This document shows positions 25,280 through 33,091 of a stretch of 41,207 nucleotides of DNA, in pieces (positions within the stretch are counted from its first letter, which is position 1; the number at the start of each line of letters is the position of its first letter). The translations under genes were made by a program, and so were the position numbers. This DNA is from Paraburkholderia elongata (GTDB lineage Bacteria; Pseudomonadota; Gammaproteobacteria; Burkholderiales; Burkholderiaceae). The notes below the pieces were generated by a model. It did not search any database. It saw nothing but the letters and a program-made list of their open reading frames with translations, and was not told the DNA's origin. Location of the stretch: NCBI RefSeq assembly GCF_013177735.1, contig NZ_WOEZ01000215.1, positions 1 to 41,207 of the forward strand, written 5' to 3'.

Positions 25280-25565
25280 CGCGCGGAGAGCGGCTTGCAG
25301 CAAGGCGCGGCAGTTCGGCGGCTTTCGCAACATCATCGCGAAGGGACTGTATGCCGAAGCAGCGCTCGCCTGTTTCGTGGTGTCAAAGTTTATCGACGGC
25401 TCGCTATATCGCAACGCAGCATTGCTGTGCCGCTTCGGCGGCGAGATCTCACGCAATACGCCCACGGCCGGTATCGTGCGCCCGGGTGAAGCCGATCATC
25501 AATCTGCTAGGCGATCACCTGCTGGATAGCGAGATCGTGTTCGGCGACGAGACGGCAGCCGCGAA
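25280..25565 (+). pseudogene. IS66-family transposase (TnpC) remnant
   Basis: The frame reads AKGLYAEAALACFVVSKFIDGSLYRNAALLCRFGGEISRNT, then in another frame IINLLGDHLLDSEIVFGDET. These are successive conserved parts of the IS66 transposase (the YRQ..I.RFGG.I.R.T and GDET segments). Both ends and the usual flanking tnpA and tnpB genes are missing, and at least one frameshift is present near 25490. It lies right behind the CRISPR array, so the array may have been cut short by this insertion. Confidence 0.6.
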
Positions 25566-25691
25566 TATGGGCGACCATCAATAGCCGCAGTTCGCTCAGG
25601 AAATCGGGCTCCCATAGCAAAGCTGCTGGTTTGCAGAAAACTGTTCGCAGTTTTTGCGTAATTTTGTTCCTAGGATCGAACGCAAGGCTCC

Positions 25692-26055
25692 ATGCCCCCA
25701 TCGTGCGGACCTGCCGCCGCTTGGGTTAAAAAATCTCGTATGTTGCCTGCCCAGGGCCAAAGCTACTACGCGGACACGTCGCTGGCGCGTCGCCTGTCAA
25801 TGGCGCCAACGCGCCTGGAGATGGCCCGCAACGATCTGATCCACATTGGTCTGATCGCCTGGCAAAGGCCGCTCTATCAGGTGCTCGCGCTGGATGTGCC
25901 GGCTGCGGAGGCGGCGCCGTGTGGCTACCGAAGTCGCCCGGCGTCCTGATCGGCGCCGCCCGCTCCGGCGCCGGATCGCTCGCGCGCCCGCCGACGGCGC
26001 GTTGCCATTGGCCGCCCAGCGACTTCGAGAGCGGCTCGCCCCCAAAATGCGCTGA
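25692..26055 (+). pseudogene. Degraded winged-helix-like protein fragment
   Basis: The frame YYADTSLARRLSMAPTRLEMARNDLIHIGLIAWQRPLYQVLAL has the look of a winged helix-turn-helix: a SLARRL helix, a recognition helix, then a GLIA...YQV wing. The first residues (SCGPAAAWVKKSRM) do not fit, and the reading frame seems to shift near 25925, where LPLAAQRLRERLAPKMR with a stop at about 26055 may be the true end. It is probably a truncated gene of a mobile region. It is convergent and overlaps the gene at 25797-26252. Confidence 0.35.
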
Positions 26056-26252
26056 AGAAGCTCTTTTTGCGGCGCGACGCCCATGTTCAGCGCCACCTCG
26101 ATCGCCGTCGCTTGGATTCCCGAAATGCGTTTGCCCGACAGCGCCGACATCGCCTTGGCAAGAGCTTCCTGCTTCAGCTGTGCTGGCGTGAACGCCGTGA
26201 TGTGTGGCTCGGGATTCTTCACCCACAGCTGCGCCATTGGGTGCTGATTCAT
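25797..26252 (-). CDS. Hypothetical protein downstream of AlpA, altered C-terminus
   Basis: A 151-residue protein starting MNQHPMAQLWVKNPEPHITAF and continuing with a helical part (LKQEALAKAMSALSGKRISG, then QATAIEVALNMGV). The strong ribosome site AAGGAGAT and the ATGA overlap with the AlpA stop support the start. I do not know the family. After about residue 70 the sequence becomes very Arg-rich and is antisense to the degraded HTH fragment. The original end has therefore probably been replaced by a rearrangement. Confidence 0.5.
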   Translation of the reverse strand: MNQHPMAQLWVKNPEPHITAFTPAQLKQEALAKAMSALSGKRISGIQATAIEVALNMGVAPQKELLQRILGASRSRSRWAANGNAPSAGARAIRRRSGRRRSGRRATSVATRRRLRSRHIQREHLIERPLPGDQTNVDQIVAGHLQARWRH

Positions 26253-26470
26253 TTTGGTATCTCCTTCGCGCGAGGGCGCGTTGCGATCCAGTGATCGACT
26301 TCTGAATCCCGGAAGCCGATGCAATGCCTGGAGAGGCGCACTGGCGACGGAAACGCGCCAATTTTGATTAACCGGCTGAGGCTGTTTTTCGACAGACCTG
26401 TCCGTCGAATCACGGCCCGCATCCGGCTGATGCCGTCTCGGTCCGGTGGCGACTGGCTCGACATGGGCAT
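26249..26470 (-). CDS. AlpA-family helix-turn-helix regulator
   Basis: A 73-residue DNA-binding protein with the AlpA/excisionase-like pattern: MRAVIRRTGLSKNSLSRLIK, then GAFPSPVRLSRHCIGFRDSEVDHWI. AlpA-type proteins activate excision or other genes of prophages and integrative islands. The ATG at 26470 has AAGGA seven bases upstream. Its stop overlaps the start of the next gene (ATGA). It is divergent from the zinc-ribbon gene at 26567. No integrase gene is in the window. Confidence 0.8.
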   Translation of the reverse strand: MPMSSQSPPDRDGISRMRAVIRRTGLSKNSLSRLIKIGAFPSPVRLSRHCIGFRDSEVDHWIATRPRAKEIPK

Positions 26471-26566
26471 AGGTGTTCCTTCACGAATCCGCGTGGTCGC
26501 AGGTTGGTTCCAGCATGCCGTCACGACCAGAGCCGCGCGAGCAGGTCGTGACATCAGACTCGCGAC

Positions 26567-27169
26567 ATGGAAGTCAAATACTTCGAATCTCCGGTTTTTC
26601 AAGGCGTTTTGCTATTTCGGTGCGAGCGACTGCGCGCCGATCTGACGGCGCAATGCTGCGGGCGAAACTTCATGGGAGCGGCTGCCTTGGCATGCGTCGG
26701 CTGTCCCGTCGGCCAACGTCACGCCGAGGCGCTTTCGCTCGACGACGCGAAGCCGGATTCGAAGCGCGGCGTTTCCCGCTGGGATTCGCGGCCGTCTGGC
26801 CAGTGCGTGCGATGCGGCAGGCGGGTGCTGCGCCTGGTCCTTGGTCATACGCTTTGCCCGAGTTGCTACAACCGGCAGCGGGAATTCCTGCACGGCCGGA
26901 ACTCAAAAGGTGGCACGCCGCAAAAATGGGCTGGCCTGCGCCAGGCGCACGTGGAAATCGATCTGCACGGCAAACAGCAACGCCTCGACATTGGCCTGCG
27001 CTCGGGCCGACCAGAGATCGAACGTTTCGTCGCACGTCGCTGGCCAGAGGCCATCGTCACCCGGGTCTGGCTGGACGCCGAACCGCCAGCCGTCGTCCCC
27101 GCACACTGCCCGGTCGGCACGGCGTGCTCGACTGCGCGGTTCGCGGCAACGCCAGAGATGGCGCGCTAA
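26567..27169 (+). CDS. Cys-rich, zinc-ribbon-like protein of unknown function
   Basis: A 200-residue cytoplasmic protein. Cys pairs are seen at RCERLRADLTAQCCGRNF, ALACVGCPVG, QCVRCGRRVL and HTLCPSCYNRQREF, suggesting one or two zinc-binding ribbons in the first 110 residues. The second half is HVEIDLHGKQQRLDIGLRSG and so on, without recognised motif. The frame is open and its codon use matches real genes, while the opposite-strand frames are poorer. It is divergent from alpA and probably belongs to the same island module. Confidence 0.6.
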   Translation: MEVKYFESPVFQGVLLFRCERLRADLTAQCCGRNFMGAAALACVGCPVGQRHAEALSLDDAKPDSKRGVSRWDSRPSGQCVRCGRRVLRLVLGHTLCPSCYNRQREFLHGRNSKGGTPQKWAGLRQAHVEIDLHGKQQRLDIGLRSGRPEIERFVARRWPEAIVTRVWLDAEPPAVVPAHCPVGTACSTARFAATPEMAR

Positions 27170-27210
27170 GGCGCGCTCGTCCAGCAGCAAACACCCTCGT
27201 CTTGCAGCGC

Positions 27211-27249
27211 GTCGTTAGTAACGACTTGCACTATTAACGTGTTGCGTTA
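27211..27249. promoter_or_regulatory. Pair of palindromes upstream of higA
   Basis: GTCGTTA-G-TAACGAC (27211-27225) and TAACG-TGTTG-CGTTA (27235-27249) share the TAACG/CGTTA arms. They lie about 120 to 160 bases upstream of higA and could be operators for the HigA protein, which normally represses its own promoter. Confidence 0.35.
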
Positions 27250-27370
27250 CTATTGACTTCAATGATTGCCTCGTTGGTGTCAACGATCGGCGACACGCCT
27301 GTGTTCGCCTCGGGATCGGTAGCGCGAGTGGCGTGGGAATCATTGAAAACCAATGAAAAGGAGCACGACC

Positions 27371-27670
27371 ATGACCCGGCGGGTGCCGCTTGTGACGCCA
27401 GGCAGGATTCTCGCTGACGAGTGGCTCACCCCCCTAGGTATAAGCAAGTACGCGCTCGCCAAGGCGATCGGTGTGCCGGCGCGGCGCATCAATAAAATCG
27501 TGCACGGCAAGCGTGCGATCACCGCCGATACGGCGGTGCGCCTCGCGGCATTTTTTGGCACCGATGCGCAGACGTGGATGAATCTGCAGACGCAGTACGA
27601 CACGGAAATCGCCCGCGAGCAGCTGCGCGACGTGCTGCGCACGATCGAGCCGTACGTCGCGCGCGCCTGA
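27371..27670 (+). CDS. higA: HigA-family antitoxin (XRE helix-turn-helix), orphan
   Basis: A 99-residue HTH protein: GRILADEWLTPLGISKYALAKAIGVPARRINKIVHGKRAIT, then TAVRLAAFFGTDAQTWMNLQ, the standard pattern of HigA/VapI antitoxins. AAGGAG eight bases upstream supports the ATG at 27371 over one at 27353. The HigB toxin gene usually stands directly upstream, but no such frame exists there, so this is an orphan antitoxin. It could now act as a regulator or neutralise a toxin elsewhere. Confidence 0.82.
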   Translation: MTRRVPLVTPGRILADEWLTPLGISKYALAKAIGVPARRINKIVHGKRAITADTAVRLAAFFGTDAQTWMNLQTQYDTEIAREQLRDVLRTIEPYVARA

Positions 27671-27705
27671 CCGGGGATAGGTGCGCACACAACGAGGGGT
27701 GTTCC

Positions 27706-28059
27706 ATGTGGATCTGCCTGAAAAACGCTTTTCTTTCCATCGTCAGCAATCCGGCGGACGACGCCACCCTGCTCGTGCGCGCGCGGCGCGCCGGCGACAT
27801 CGAGACGGTGTTCGGTGCCGGCGTCGAAGTGGTGACGCTGCCGCGCCGTGACTACCAGTTCCGCGCGTTCATCGCCCGCGACGTGGTGGCCACCGCCATC
27901 GCCACGCAGCTGCGCCACATCGACTACGGCAACTTCAAGGACTCGGTGGCCGATGCGCCGCTGCACGACGCCTACTTCAAGGTGTGGCATGCGATGGCCG
28001 ACCTGCAGGAAATCCCGCCGTATGGCACCGAGCCGCGCAAAGGTTTCCGCGCGCCATGA
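27706..28059 (+). CDS. Conserved hypothetical protein (MWICL type)
   Basis: A 117-residue cytoplasmic protein beginning MWICLKNAFLSIVSNPADD, then TLLVRARRAGDIETVFG and YQFRAFIARDVVATAI, ending near HDAYFKVWHAMADLQ. I remember similar small proteins as common in plasmid and phage-like regions, without known function. A GAGGGG stretch is upstream. Its TGA overlaps the ATG of the next gene (ATGA), so it heads a three-gene operon. Confidence 0.65.
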   Translation: MWICLKNAFLSIVSNPADDATLLVRARRAGDIETVFGAGVEVVTLPRRDYQFRAFIARDVVATAIATQLRHIDYGNFKDSVADAPLHDAYFKVWHAMADLQEIPPYGTEPRKGFRAP

Positions 28060-28532
28060 CCGGTATTCCGAAACCCGGCGACGGCGGTCTGTATCTGGAC
28101 GATCTGGTGTCGACCGGCAAGCCGTCGCTGGGCGATCTCGCGGTCGTCTCGCGGCTCGTGCGCGGGTTCGTCAAATACGTGCTGGATACCCGGGCCGCGT
28201 GGCACGCGGGTGAGGCGGGCGTGCGCTATCCGCTCGCCATCATCGAGGTCGAGGCCCGCCAGCTCGGGGATATCTTCCTCGGCCGCGACGCGCGCTTCGA
28301 TGCGCAGCCGTGGAATACCGACCGGCGGCTCGGCATGGTGCTGACGGTGCTGCTGCCCGACGAAACGAAGCACTACGGCGACCCGGGCGCGGCGCTGTTC
28401 ATGTGGCTGGCCGCGCAGACCGCCGATGCGGCGGAGGACATCGAGCAGGGTGGCGACGAGGTCGATGCGCGGGGGCGGCTCGATCGCATCGTCACCGACG
28501 TGACCGAGCGGCTCCTCGGCACCAAATACTGA
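28056..28532 (+). CDS. Hypothetical protein, second gene of a three-gene operon
   Basis: A 158-residue acidic cytoplasmic protein, MTGIPKPGDGGLYLDDLV at the start, with QLGDIFLGRDARFD in the middle and YGDPGAALFMWLAAQTADAAED later. It has no signal or membrane segment. It overlaps the preceding gene by four bases and the next by one. The short motif GDIFLGRD recurs in the next protein, suggesting the two are distant paralogs or contact each other. The last third of this gene has a degraded second copy at 32168-32386. Family unknown to me. Confidence 0.55.
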   Translation: MTGIPKPGDGGLYLDDLVSTGKPSLGDLAVVSRLVRGFVKYVLDTRAAWHAGEAGVRYPLAIIEVEARQLGDIFLGRDARFDAQPWNTDRRLGMVLTVLLPDETKHYGDPGAALFMWLAAQTADAAEDIEQGGDEVDARGRLDRIVTDVTERLLGTKY

Positions 28533-29002
28533 TGCGCGCCTCGAGTTCGAGGCCCTACCTCGGTGACCCGGACGTGGTCGGGGGCCTCGTACGCGGCTTT
28601 CTGGCGGGCGTGGTCGACCGTGTGGCCGAGGTCGGCGCAGGACGTGAGGACCGGGGCGTGGCGGCGATGGCCGATACGCAGGCGTGCATAACGATGGGAG
28701 ATATCTTCCTCGGCAGGGATCCCGCTTGCGAGCCGGTCGGCCAGTGGAACCGCAGCGGCGGCATGGTCAACTGGATGTACCGGCAGCTTGATCATATCTA
28801 TCAGGAACCGGAGGCGAACCGCGAGGCGCTGGTGGCTGACGTGTTCGCGTGGGCCGTGCGCTTCGCCTATGAGGCGATCCGCGCGCATGAGGACGACGCC
28901 GACGAGGCGGATCTGCAGGACGATCTGGTTAACCTCGCCGACGACCTGACGCGCTTTCTGCTCGGCATGCCCGGGCACTTCCCGGATCGCCTGTTTCTGT
29001 AG
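28532..29002 (+). CDS. Hypothetical protein, third gene of a three-gene operon
   Basis: A 156-residue acidic protein. It shares the GDIFLGRD motif with the gene before it and ends in VFAWAVRFAYEAIRAHEDDADEADLQDDL and FLLGMPGHFPDRLFL. The start overlaps the previous stop (TGATG). The second half has a degraded copy at about 32390-32589. Unknown family; the strict overlap of three genes suggests the products act together. Confidence 0.55.
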   Translation: MRASSSRPYLGDPDVVGGLVRGFLAGVVDRVAEVGAGREDRGVAAMADTQACITMGDIFLGRDPACEPVGQWNRSGGMVNWMYRQLDHIYQEPEANREALVADVFAWAVRFAYEAIRAHEDDADEADLQDDLVNLADDLTRFLLGMPGHFPDRLFL

Positions 29003-29248
29003 GCAGTCGGCTACTCACTAACGGGCGGACCACCACCTGCGACGACCGCGACACGATCGCCGCCGCACCGGCCGTCTCGGCACTTAGGCCATCAATTGTA
29101 CGAGCCGCATCTCAATTTCTCTCGCGAATGCCTCGGATCGGCGCCAGTCTTGCCATGGATCCAGTGCTTACGCGGACAATGATCGGGTAACCCAAAGCTT
29201 CAGTTCAGATACCCCCGGATAATGCAGCTTTTCTGCTTTTTGTCGCAA

Positions 29249-29527
29249 TTACCGCAAACGCAATATCCCTTTGACAGGTTTCCCCTGCGGCGACGAGGCC
29301 TCTAGGGTGGCCTCCGGATGGTTCGTCTTCAACCGGTCGAACCACGCCGGGTAACTTGGCGAAGATTCGGGGATCGCCGCACCCATCTCGTAGGTGAGTT
29401 CGAACACATCATCTCGAACTTGCGCGGATCGAGTTGGATGGCCTTGACCGCTGGGCGCGGAAATAACCACTTCGTAACGAGCGCAGGCACCACGGACACT
29501 CCATAGACCGGCTAGAGCTAATTTCAA
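29249..29527 (-). CDS. Doubtful small open frame
   Basis: A 92-residue frame with a TTG start and no ribosome site, directly after the stop of the preceding fragment. It reads DDVFELTYEMGAAIPESSPSY in its middle. I recognise no family. It may be the tail of a decayed gene. Confidence 0.2.
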   Translation of the reverse strand: MKLALAGLWSVRGACARYEVVISAPSGQGHPTRSAQVRDDVFELTYEMGAAIPESSPSYPAWFDRLKTNHPEATLEASSPQGKPVKGILRLR

Positions 29528-29671
29528 TCAACGTTTCGTAGGTATAGCGAGTAGCATACATGCGATCAATAGAATGATCGACGTCCATACGAACATATCT
29601 CCGAATGCGTTTGATGTCCCCGCGCCCGCTCCGAACATTGCGGACGATAGATAGAATGTGAGCTTGTCCAC
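29528..29671 (-). pseudogene. Membrane-protein C-terminal fragment (transporter-like)
   Basis: A 47-residue frame from a GTG at 29671: MDKLTFYLSSAMFGAGAGTS, then NAFGDMFVWTSIILLIACML and LAIPTKR. The last part is one clear membrane helix followed by a short positive tail, as in the C-terminus of major-facilitator drug exporters. No further helices lie upstream, so I take it as the remnant of a lost transporter. A true small membrane protein cannot be ruled out. Confidence 0.35.
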
Positions 29672-29835
29672 GTTAGACCTTTACCTTAGCGGTGGCGCGA
29701 ATCATTGCGCGGACGGGATAGTAGCCTTCGATGCCTGCGAAACTGAGGGCGAGACGCGCGGCGCATCGGCCTGCAGGGTGGCGCGTTCGCGGTGTGACGG
29801 CGCTGAATCAAGCGTGGCGACGCGCGTGATCCGAC

Positions 29836-29874
29836 GCGCATGCAAACGGGCGCAGGTGCCCCGTTTGCATGCGC
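29836..29874. repeat. Long perfect hairpin downstream of the S53 peptidase gene
   Basis: A 15-base perfect inverted repeat, GCGCATGCAAACGGG / CCCGTTTGCATGCGC, with a nine-base loop, lies 19 bases after the peptidase stop. No T-tract follows on the minus strand, so it is not a classical terminator; it could stabilise the 3' end of the message. Confidence 0.6.
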
Positions 29875-29893
29875 TGCTCAGGTGAGCTCAGGC

Positions 29894-31111
29894 TCAAGGC
29901 TGAGCAACTAGCGCTTGAACCAGATTGGGCGCCTGCTGGGAGCCCAATCCCGTTACGTAGTCGTAGCCGCCCGCAGCGTTGCAGACCGTGCCGCAGGTGC
30001 CGTTGCTGCCCGTCGTCACGTCATGATAATCGCTGCCGTACGCCGACTTCCCGGCCGTGTACAGCGCGTTGTACGTGCCGCCGAGCTTGGCCTTGCCCGC
30101 TGCCGTGCGCAGCGAGTTCGCGATCGCGAAGAGCCCGGCCCACTGCGGCGAGCCCGCGCTCGTGCCGCCGACCTGGAACCATCCCGACTGCCGTTTATAG
30201 GTGACCGAGTCATACACGGCGAAGCCGGTGTTCGGGTTGCCGTCGTAGCTGACGTCGGGGATGCCGCGGTTGCCGGCGTAGGGCACCGGCCATGCGGCCT
30301 GCCCGGCGGGTTCCGCCTCATAGGCGCTCACGCCGCCGCCGCTGCCACTCCATGCGCTCTCGCCGATGTAATTGCCGTATGCATCGATCGACAGTGTCGT
30401 GCCACCGACCGACACGACGGATTGCGACGCGGCCGGGTATTCCGCGCCGTAACCGCTGTCGCCGGACGACGCGACGAAGGTCACGCCGGGCGAGGTGCTG
30501 AAATGGCTATCGAAGCTGCCTTCCGAGCTGAATTCGCTGCCGCCGAAGCTCATCGACACGACCGACGCCCCGTTTTTGACCGCCACGTCGACCGCCGTCA
30601 TTAGATCGTTGAAGTTGTTCGACGCCGCCTCGACGAGCACGATCTTCGCCTTCGGCGCGATGGTGTGAGCCCATTCGACGTCGAGCGCCATTTCGAGCGC
30701 CCAGCCGGAATCCGCGCGGGGTTTGCTGCCGCTCGCGTAGATCTTCTTGAAGCAGCCGTTCGCGGTCGTGCAGGCGGGAAGGGAAAATTGCGTGCTGAAC
30801 ACGCCGAGGTCCGACTCGATCTTCGGATCGTCGTACGCGTCGACGATCGCGATCACCATGCCGTCGCCCTGATTCGTGATGGTGTCGAAGCCATATGCGT
30901 GCCGCACGGTGGCGGGCGTGAGGCCGACGACGGCCGCGGTGCTGGCATGCGGCTTGACGTGGAAAGGCGGGCGGGCATAACCCTTCGGTACGCGGGCGCC
31001 TTCGACATAGGGCGCCGATTGCCCGTTGTCCTGCGCGAATGCGTTCGAGCCGGTGAGCGCGGGTATGCAGAGAGCCGTTATCAATATGGACAACCGGTTG
31101 TTGTTTTTCAT
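29894..31111 (-). CDS. S53 family serine-carboxyl peptidase (sedolisin)
   Basis: A 405-residue secreted endopeptidase of the sedolisin family, usually active at acid pH. The signal peptide ends in SNAFAQ (residue 27). Catalytic residues visible: Glu140 and Asp144 (ALEMALDVEW), the oxyanion Asp218 (SSGDSG) and Ser318 in GGTSAGSPQWAG. A likely Ca-binding loop, YHDVTTGSNG, lies near the C-terminus. The mature domain begins soon after the signal, so it lacks the long pro-domain of many sedolisins. GGAGA precedes the start. No partner gene is adjacent. Confidence 0.9.
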   Translation of the reverse strand: MKNNNRLSILITALCIPALTGSNAFAQDNGQSAPYVEGARVPKGYARPPFHVKPHASTAAVVGLTPATVRHAYGFDTITNQGDGMVIAIVDAYDDPKIESDLGVFSTQFSLPACTTANGCFKKIYASGSKPRADSGWALEMALDVEWAHTIAPKAKIVLVEAASNNFNDLMTAVDVAVKNGASVVSMSFGGSEFSSEGSFDSHFSTSPGVTFVASSGDSGYGAEYPAASQSVVSVGGTTLSIDAYGNYIGESAWSGSGGGVSAYEAEPAGQAAWPVPYAGNRGIPDVSYDGNPNTGFAVYDSVTYKRQSGWFQVGGTSAGSPQWAGLFAIANSLRTAAGKAKLGGTYNALYTAGKSAYGSDYHDVTTGSNGTCGTVCNAAGGYDYVTGLGSQQAPNLVQALVAQP

Positions 31112-31893
31112 TCGTGATTCTCCATATCAATGGAATGATCCGGCCTGCCCGGAGTTTACAAAAAAACCGTCGCCGTCACCAACTTCGCACTTATCGTCGG
31201 TGGATTTGGATAATGTGAACACGCGCCAGTACAACTTCACCAAAAAACTTGTGGTGTTAAAGCATGGGTTTACACGTTCATCGCGTAAATGCGAGGTCTG
31301 ATCGTCATTAGAGCACCACTAAGACGTGGGCACCGTCTGCAAGGCAACCAAGCTCGAGTCAGCCAGGAGCCCGTTTCTCGCGCGTCGTTCGCCTCTTTAC
31401 GTTTCTCGCACTGGCATGGCGTCAAGATGTTTAACGGTGCGCGACGGACGATCTTGAGTTGGTGAAAACGTTATAAGTGTCGCCCTTGCCGGGCGACCAT
31501 GAAGGGCCGAACCGCATCGATCGCAAGCGGCGGGCGGTCGTCCCCCGCGGGGTGATGCGCTCGTGCCGCAATGCTACCCGGGGCGCAAAACTCAGGAGGT
31601 AAGGCAGTCCCGCCGAGCGTGCGTGCGTTGCGCTCCGATTTCAAACTGCGTGTCGGCTTGGGCCGCTCGCGACCACTTCTCGAACCTTTGTCCGTTTTGC
31701 GTTGATGCGTGAAGCGCTATCGCGCCGCAGCAGCCCTAATGCGCTCATTCTCCGCTGCGTCGCGCCGGGCGATTATTAACCTCTACCCCATCGCCAGTTC
31801 GGTATGCGTCCGCCACGGCAACCCTGAGCGCTTGCATCGCCGGATTCCGCCTGTGCCAGCGTAGTTTCGAGATCGTCCGACATGACGCCCCTG
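31112..31893. other. Intergenic stretch upstream of the peptidase
   Basis: About 780 bases with no frame I can support on either strand. It presumably holds the peptidase promoter next to 31112. I see no RNA gene. Confidence 0.4.
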
Positions 31894-32115
31894 TCAATCT
31901 GAAATCACAAAGTGTTCGTCGCCCAGTTGCGCCTCGCCGTCCCATCGATATGCAAAGGAGCGGGCCGCGATGGCCGGCGCTATAGTCGACGCAGGCGCCG
32001 TTCGGCGCCTGAACGCGTGGCTTTCCGGTCATCGAGTAATGCCCGAAGAAGACGGGCTTGTCAGCCGTGTAGTCCACAGATGCCCCTGCTGGAATGGCCG
32101 TATCAGGAAGCCTTT
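31894..32115 (-). pseudogene. Metallophosphoesterase C-terminal remnant
   Basis: The frame reads DTAIPAGASVDYTADKPVFF, then GHYSMTGKPRVQAPNGACVDYSAG and GPLLC, then after a frameshift near 31945 YRWDGEAQLGDEHFVISD and a TGA (31894-31896). The (V/P)FFGHY and CVDYSA segments are typical of the end of metallophosphoesterases related to Ser/Thr protein phosphatases. The N-terminal catalytic part is missing, cut off next to the duplicated cassette remnant. Confidence 0.65.
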
Positions 32116-32167
32116 CGGAAATATCCGGCGGCACGATTGCCGCCTGGCGGGACGTGGTCGCCGCGGT

Positions 32168-32589
32168 ATACCGACAATTGGCTCGGGATGGTGCTGCGCG
32201 TGCCGCTGCCGCAGAAATCGAAGGACTACGGTGACCCGGGCGCGGCGCGCTATTCATGTGGCTGGCCGCGCAATCGGCCGAGGCGGCAGCGTTCATGGAG
32301 CGGGGCGGCCCGGAGGACGAGGCGAAAAAGCGGCTCGACGGGACCGCGGACGACGTGACCGCGCGTCTGCTCGGCATCAAATACGCTGTCCAAACCGGAG
32401 GCGAACCGCGAGGCGCTGGTGGCCGACGTGTTCGCGTGGGCGGTCCGCTTCGCCTACGAGGCGATCCACGCGCATGAGGACGACGCCGATGAGGCGGATC
32501 TGCAGGATGATCTGGTGAACATCGCCACCGACTTGAGCCACTTCCTGCTCGGCGTGCCCGGCCATTTTCCCGATCGCCTGTTTCTTTGA
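32168..32589 (+). pseudogene. Degraded second copy of the genes at 28056-29002, fused by deletion
   Basis: The first part (LGMVLRVPLPQKSKDYGDPGAA, then after an extra base LFMWLAAQSAEAAA...ARLLGIKY) matches the last third of the gene at 28056-28532. It continues after a deletion straight into the second half of the next gene (REALVADVFAWAVRFAYEAI, then HAHEDDADEADLQDDL, then LGVPGHFPDRLFL and stop). The DNA match to the intact copy is close over long stretches. The gene order is kept, so a block was duplicated and one copy then decayed. Confidence 0.7.
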
Positions 32590-33091
32590 CAGCCAAAATG
32601 CGCGCGGCCCATCGCTCGCGCCGATTTTGGGAACGGCTGATAGTGAACATCGGCATTGTCTTGGTCTTTGCAGCCTTCTATTTGAGATTCCTAAAGAGCC
32701 CGTAAGCTAAGCGCCGCGGCACCAACTGGCTGCCTAATACCCACATCGATTCCGACGGCTTACCCTTCCGCTACGCTTCAGGGCACGCCGTGGCTCACAT
32801 GGAACGTTCAGGGAAACTCGGCTGTTGCCCTCGAGGCGACGCCTGCCGTCCACGCGTCGAAGAGCGGCACAACGGCATCGGCGGCCCGCGTACGGCCAAC
32901 AGCGGACCTTCAAGATAACGGGACAAATCGTCGACAAGGCGTGTATGTCCCCGCGGGGACTGGTCGGTTCGGGATCACCCTGAGCGCCTCACAAGAATGC
33001 CTTCAGGAGAATCTGCCAGATTTCGAAAGAAAAGGATGATTACCGCCCGAATCAGCTTCCGTACTCGGGGGGCGCGCTCATTCCCGAGTCG
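32590..33091. other. Intergenic stretch between the cassette remnant and the binding-protein gene
   Basis: About 500 bases. A plus-strand frame without a start (around 32710-33040; ...GTPWLTWNVQGNSAVALEATP...) is open for roughly 100 codons but has no family I know. I do not call a gene here. Confidence 0.35.

Noticed and set aside
27250..27370. HigB toxin gene upstream of higA
   Set aside because: None of the three frames gives HigB-like sequence and the stretch is too short.
26470..29002. A tRNA attachment site for the alpA island
   Set aside because: I found no tRNA-like sequence or repeated att core in this stretch or elsewhere in the window.
31745..32656. A 303-codon minus-strand gene
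   Set aside because: Only the 31894-32115 part resembles a protein (phosphoesterase tail, and even that changes frame); the rest is antisense of the cassette remnant.
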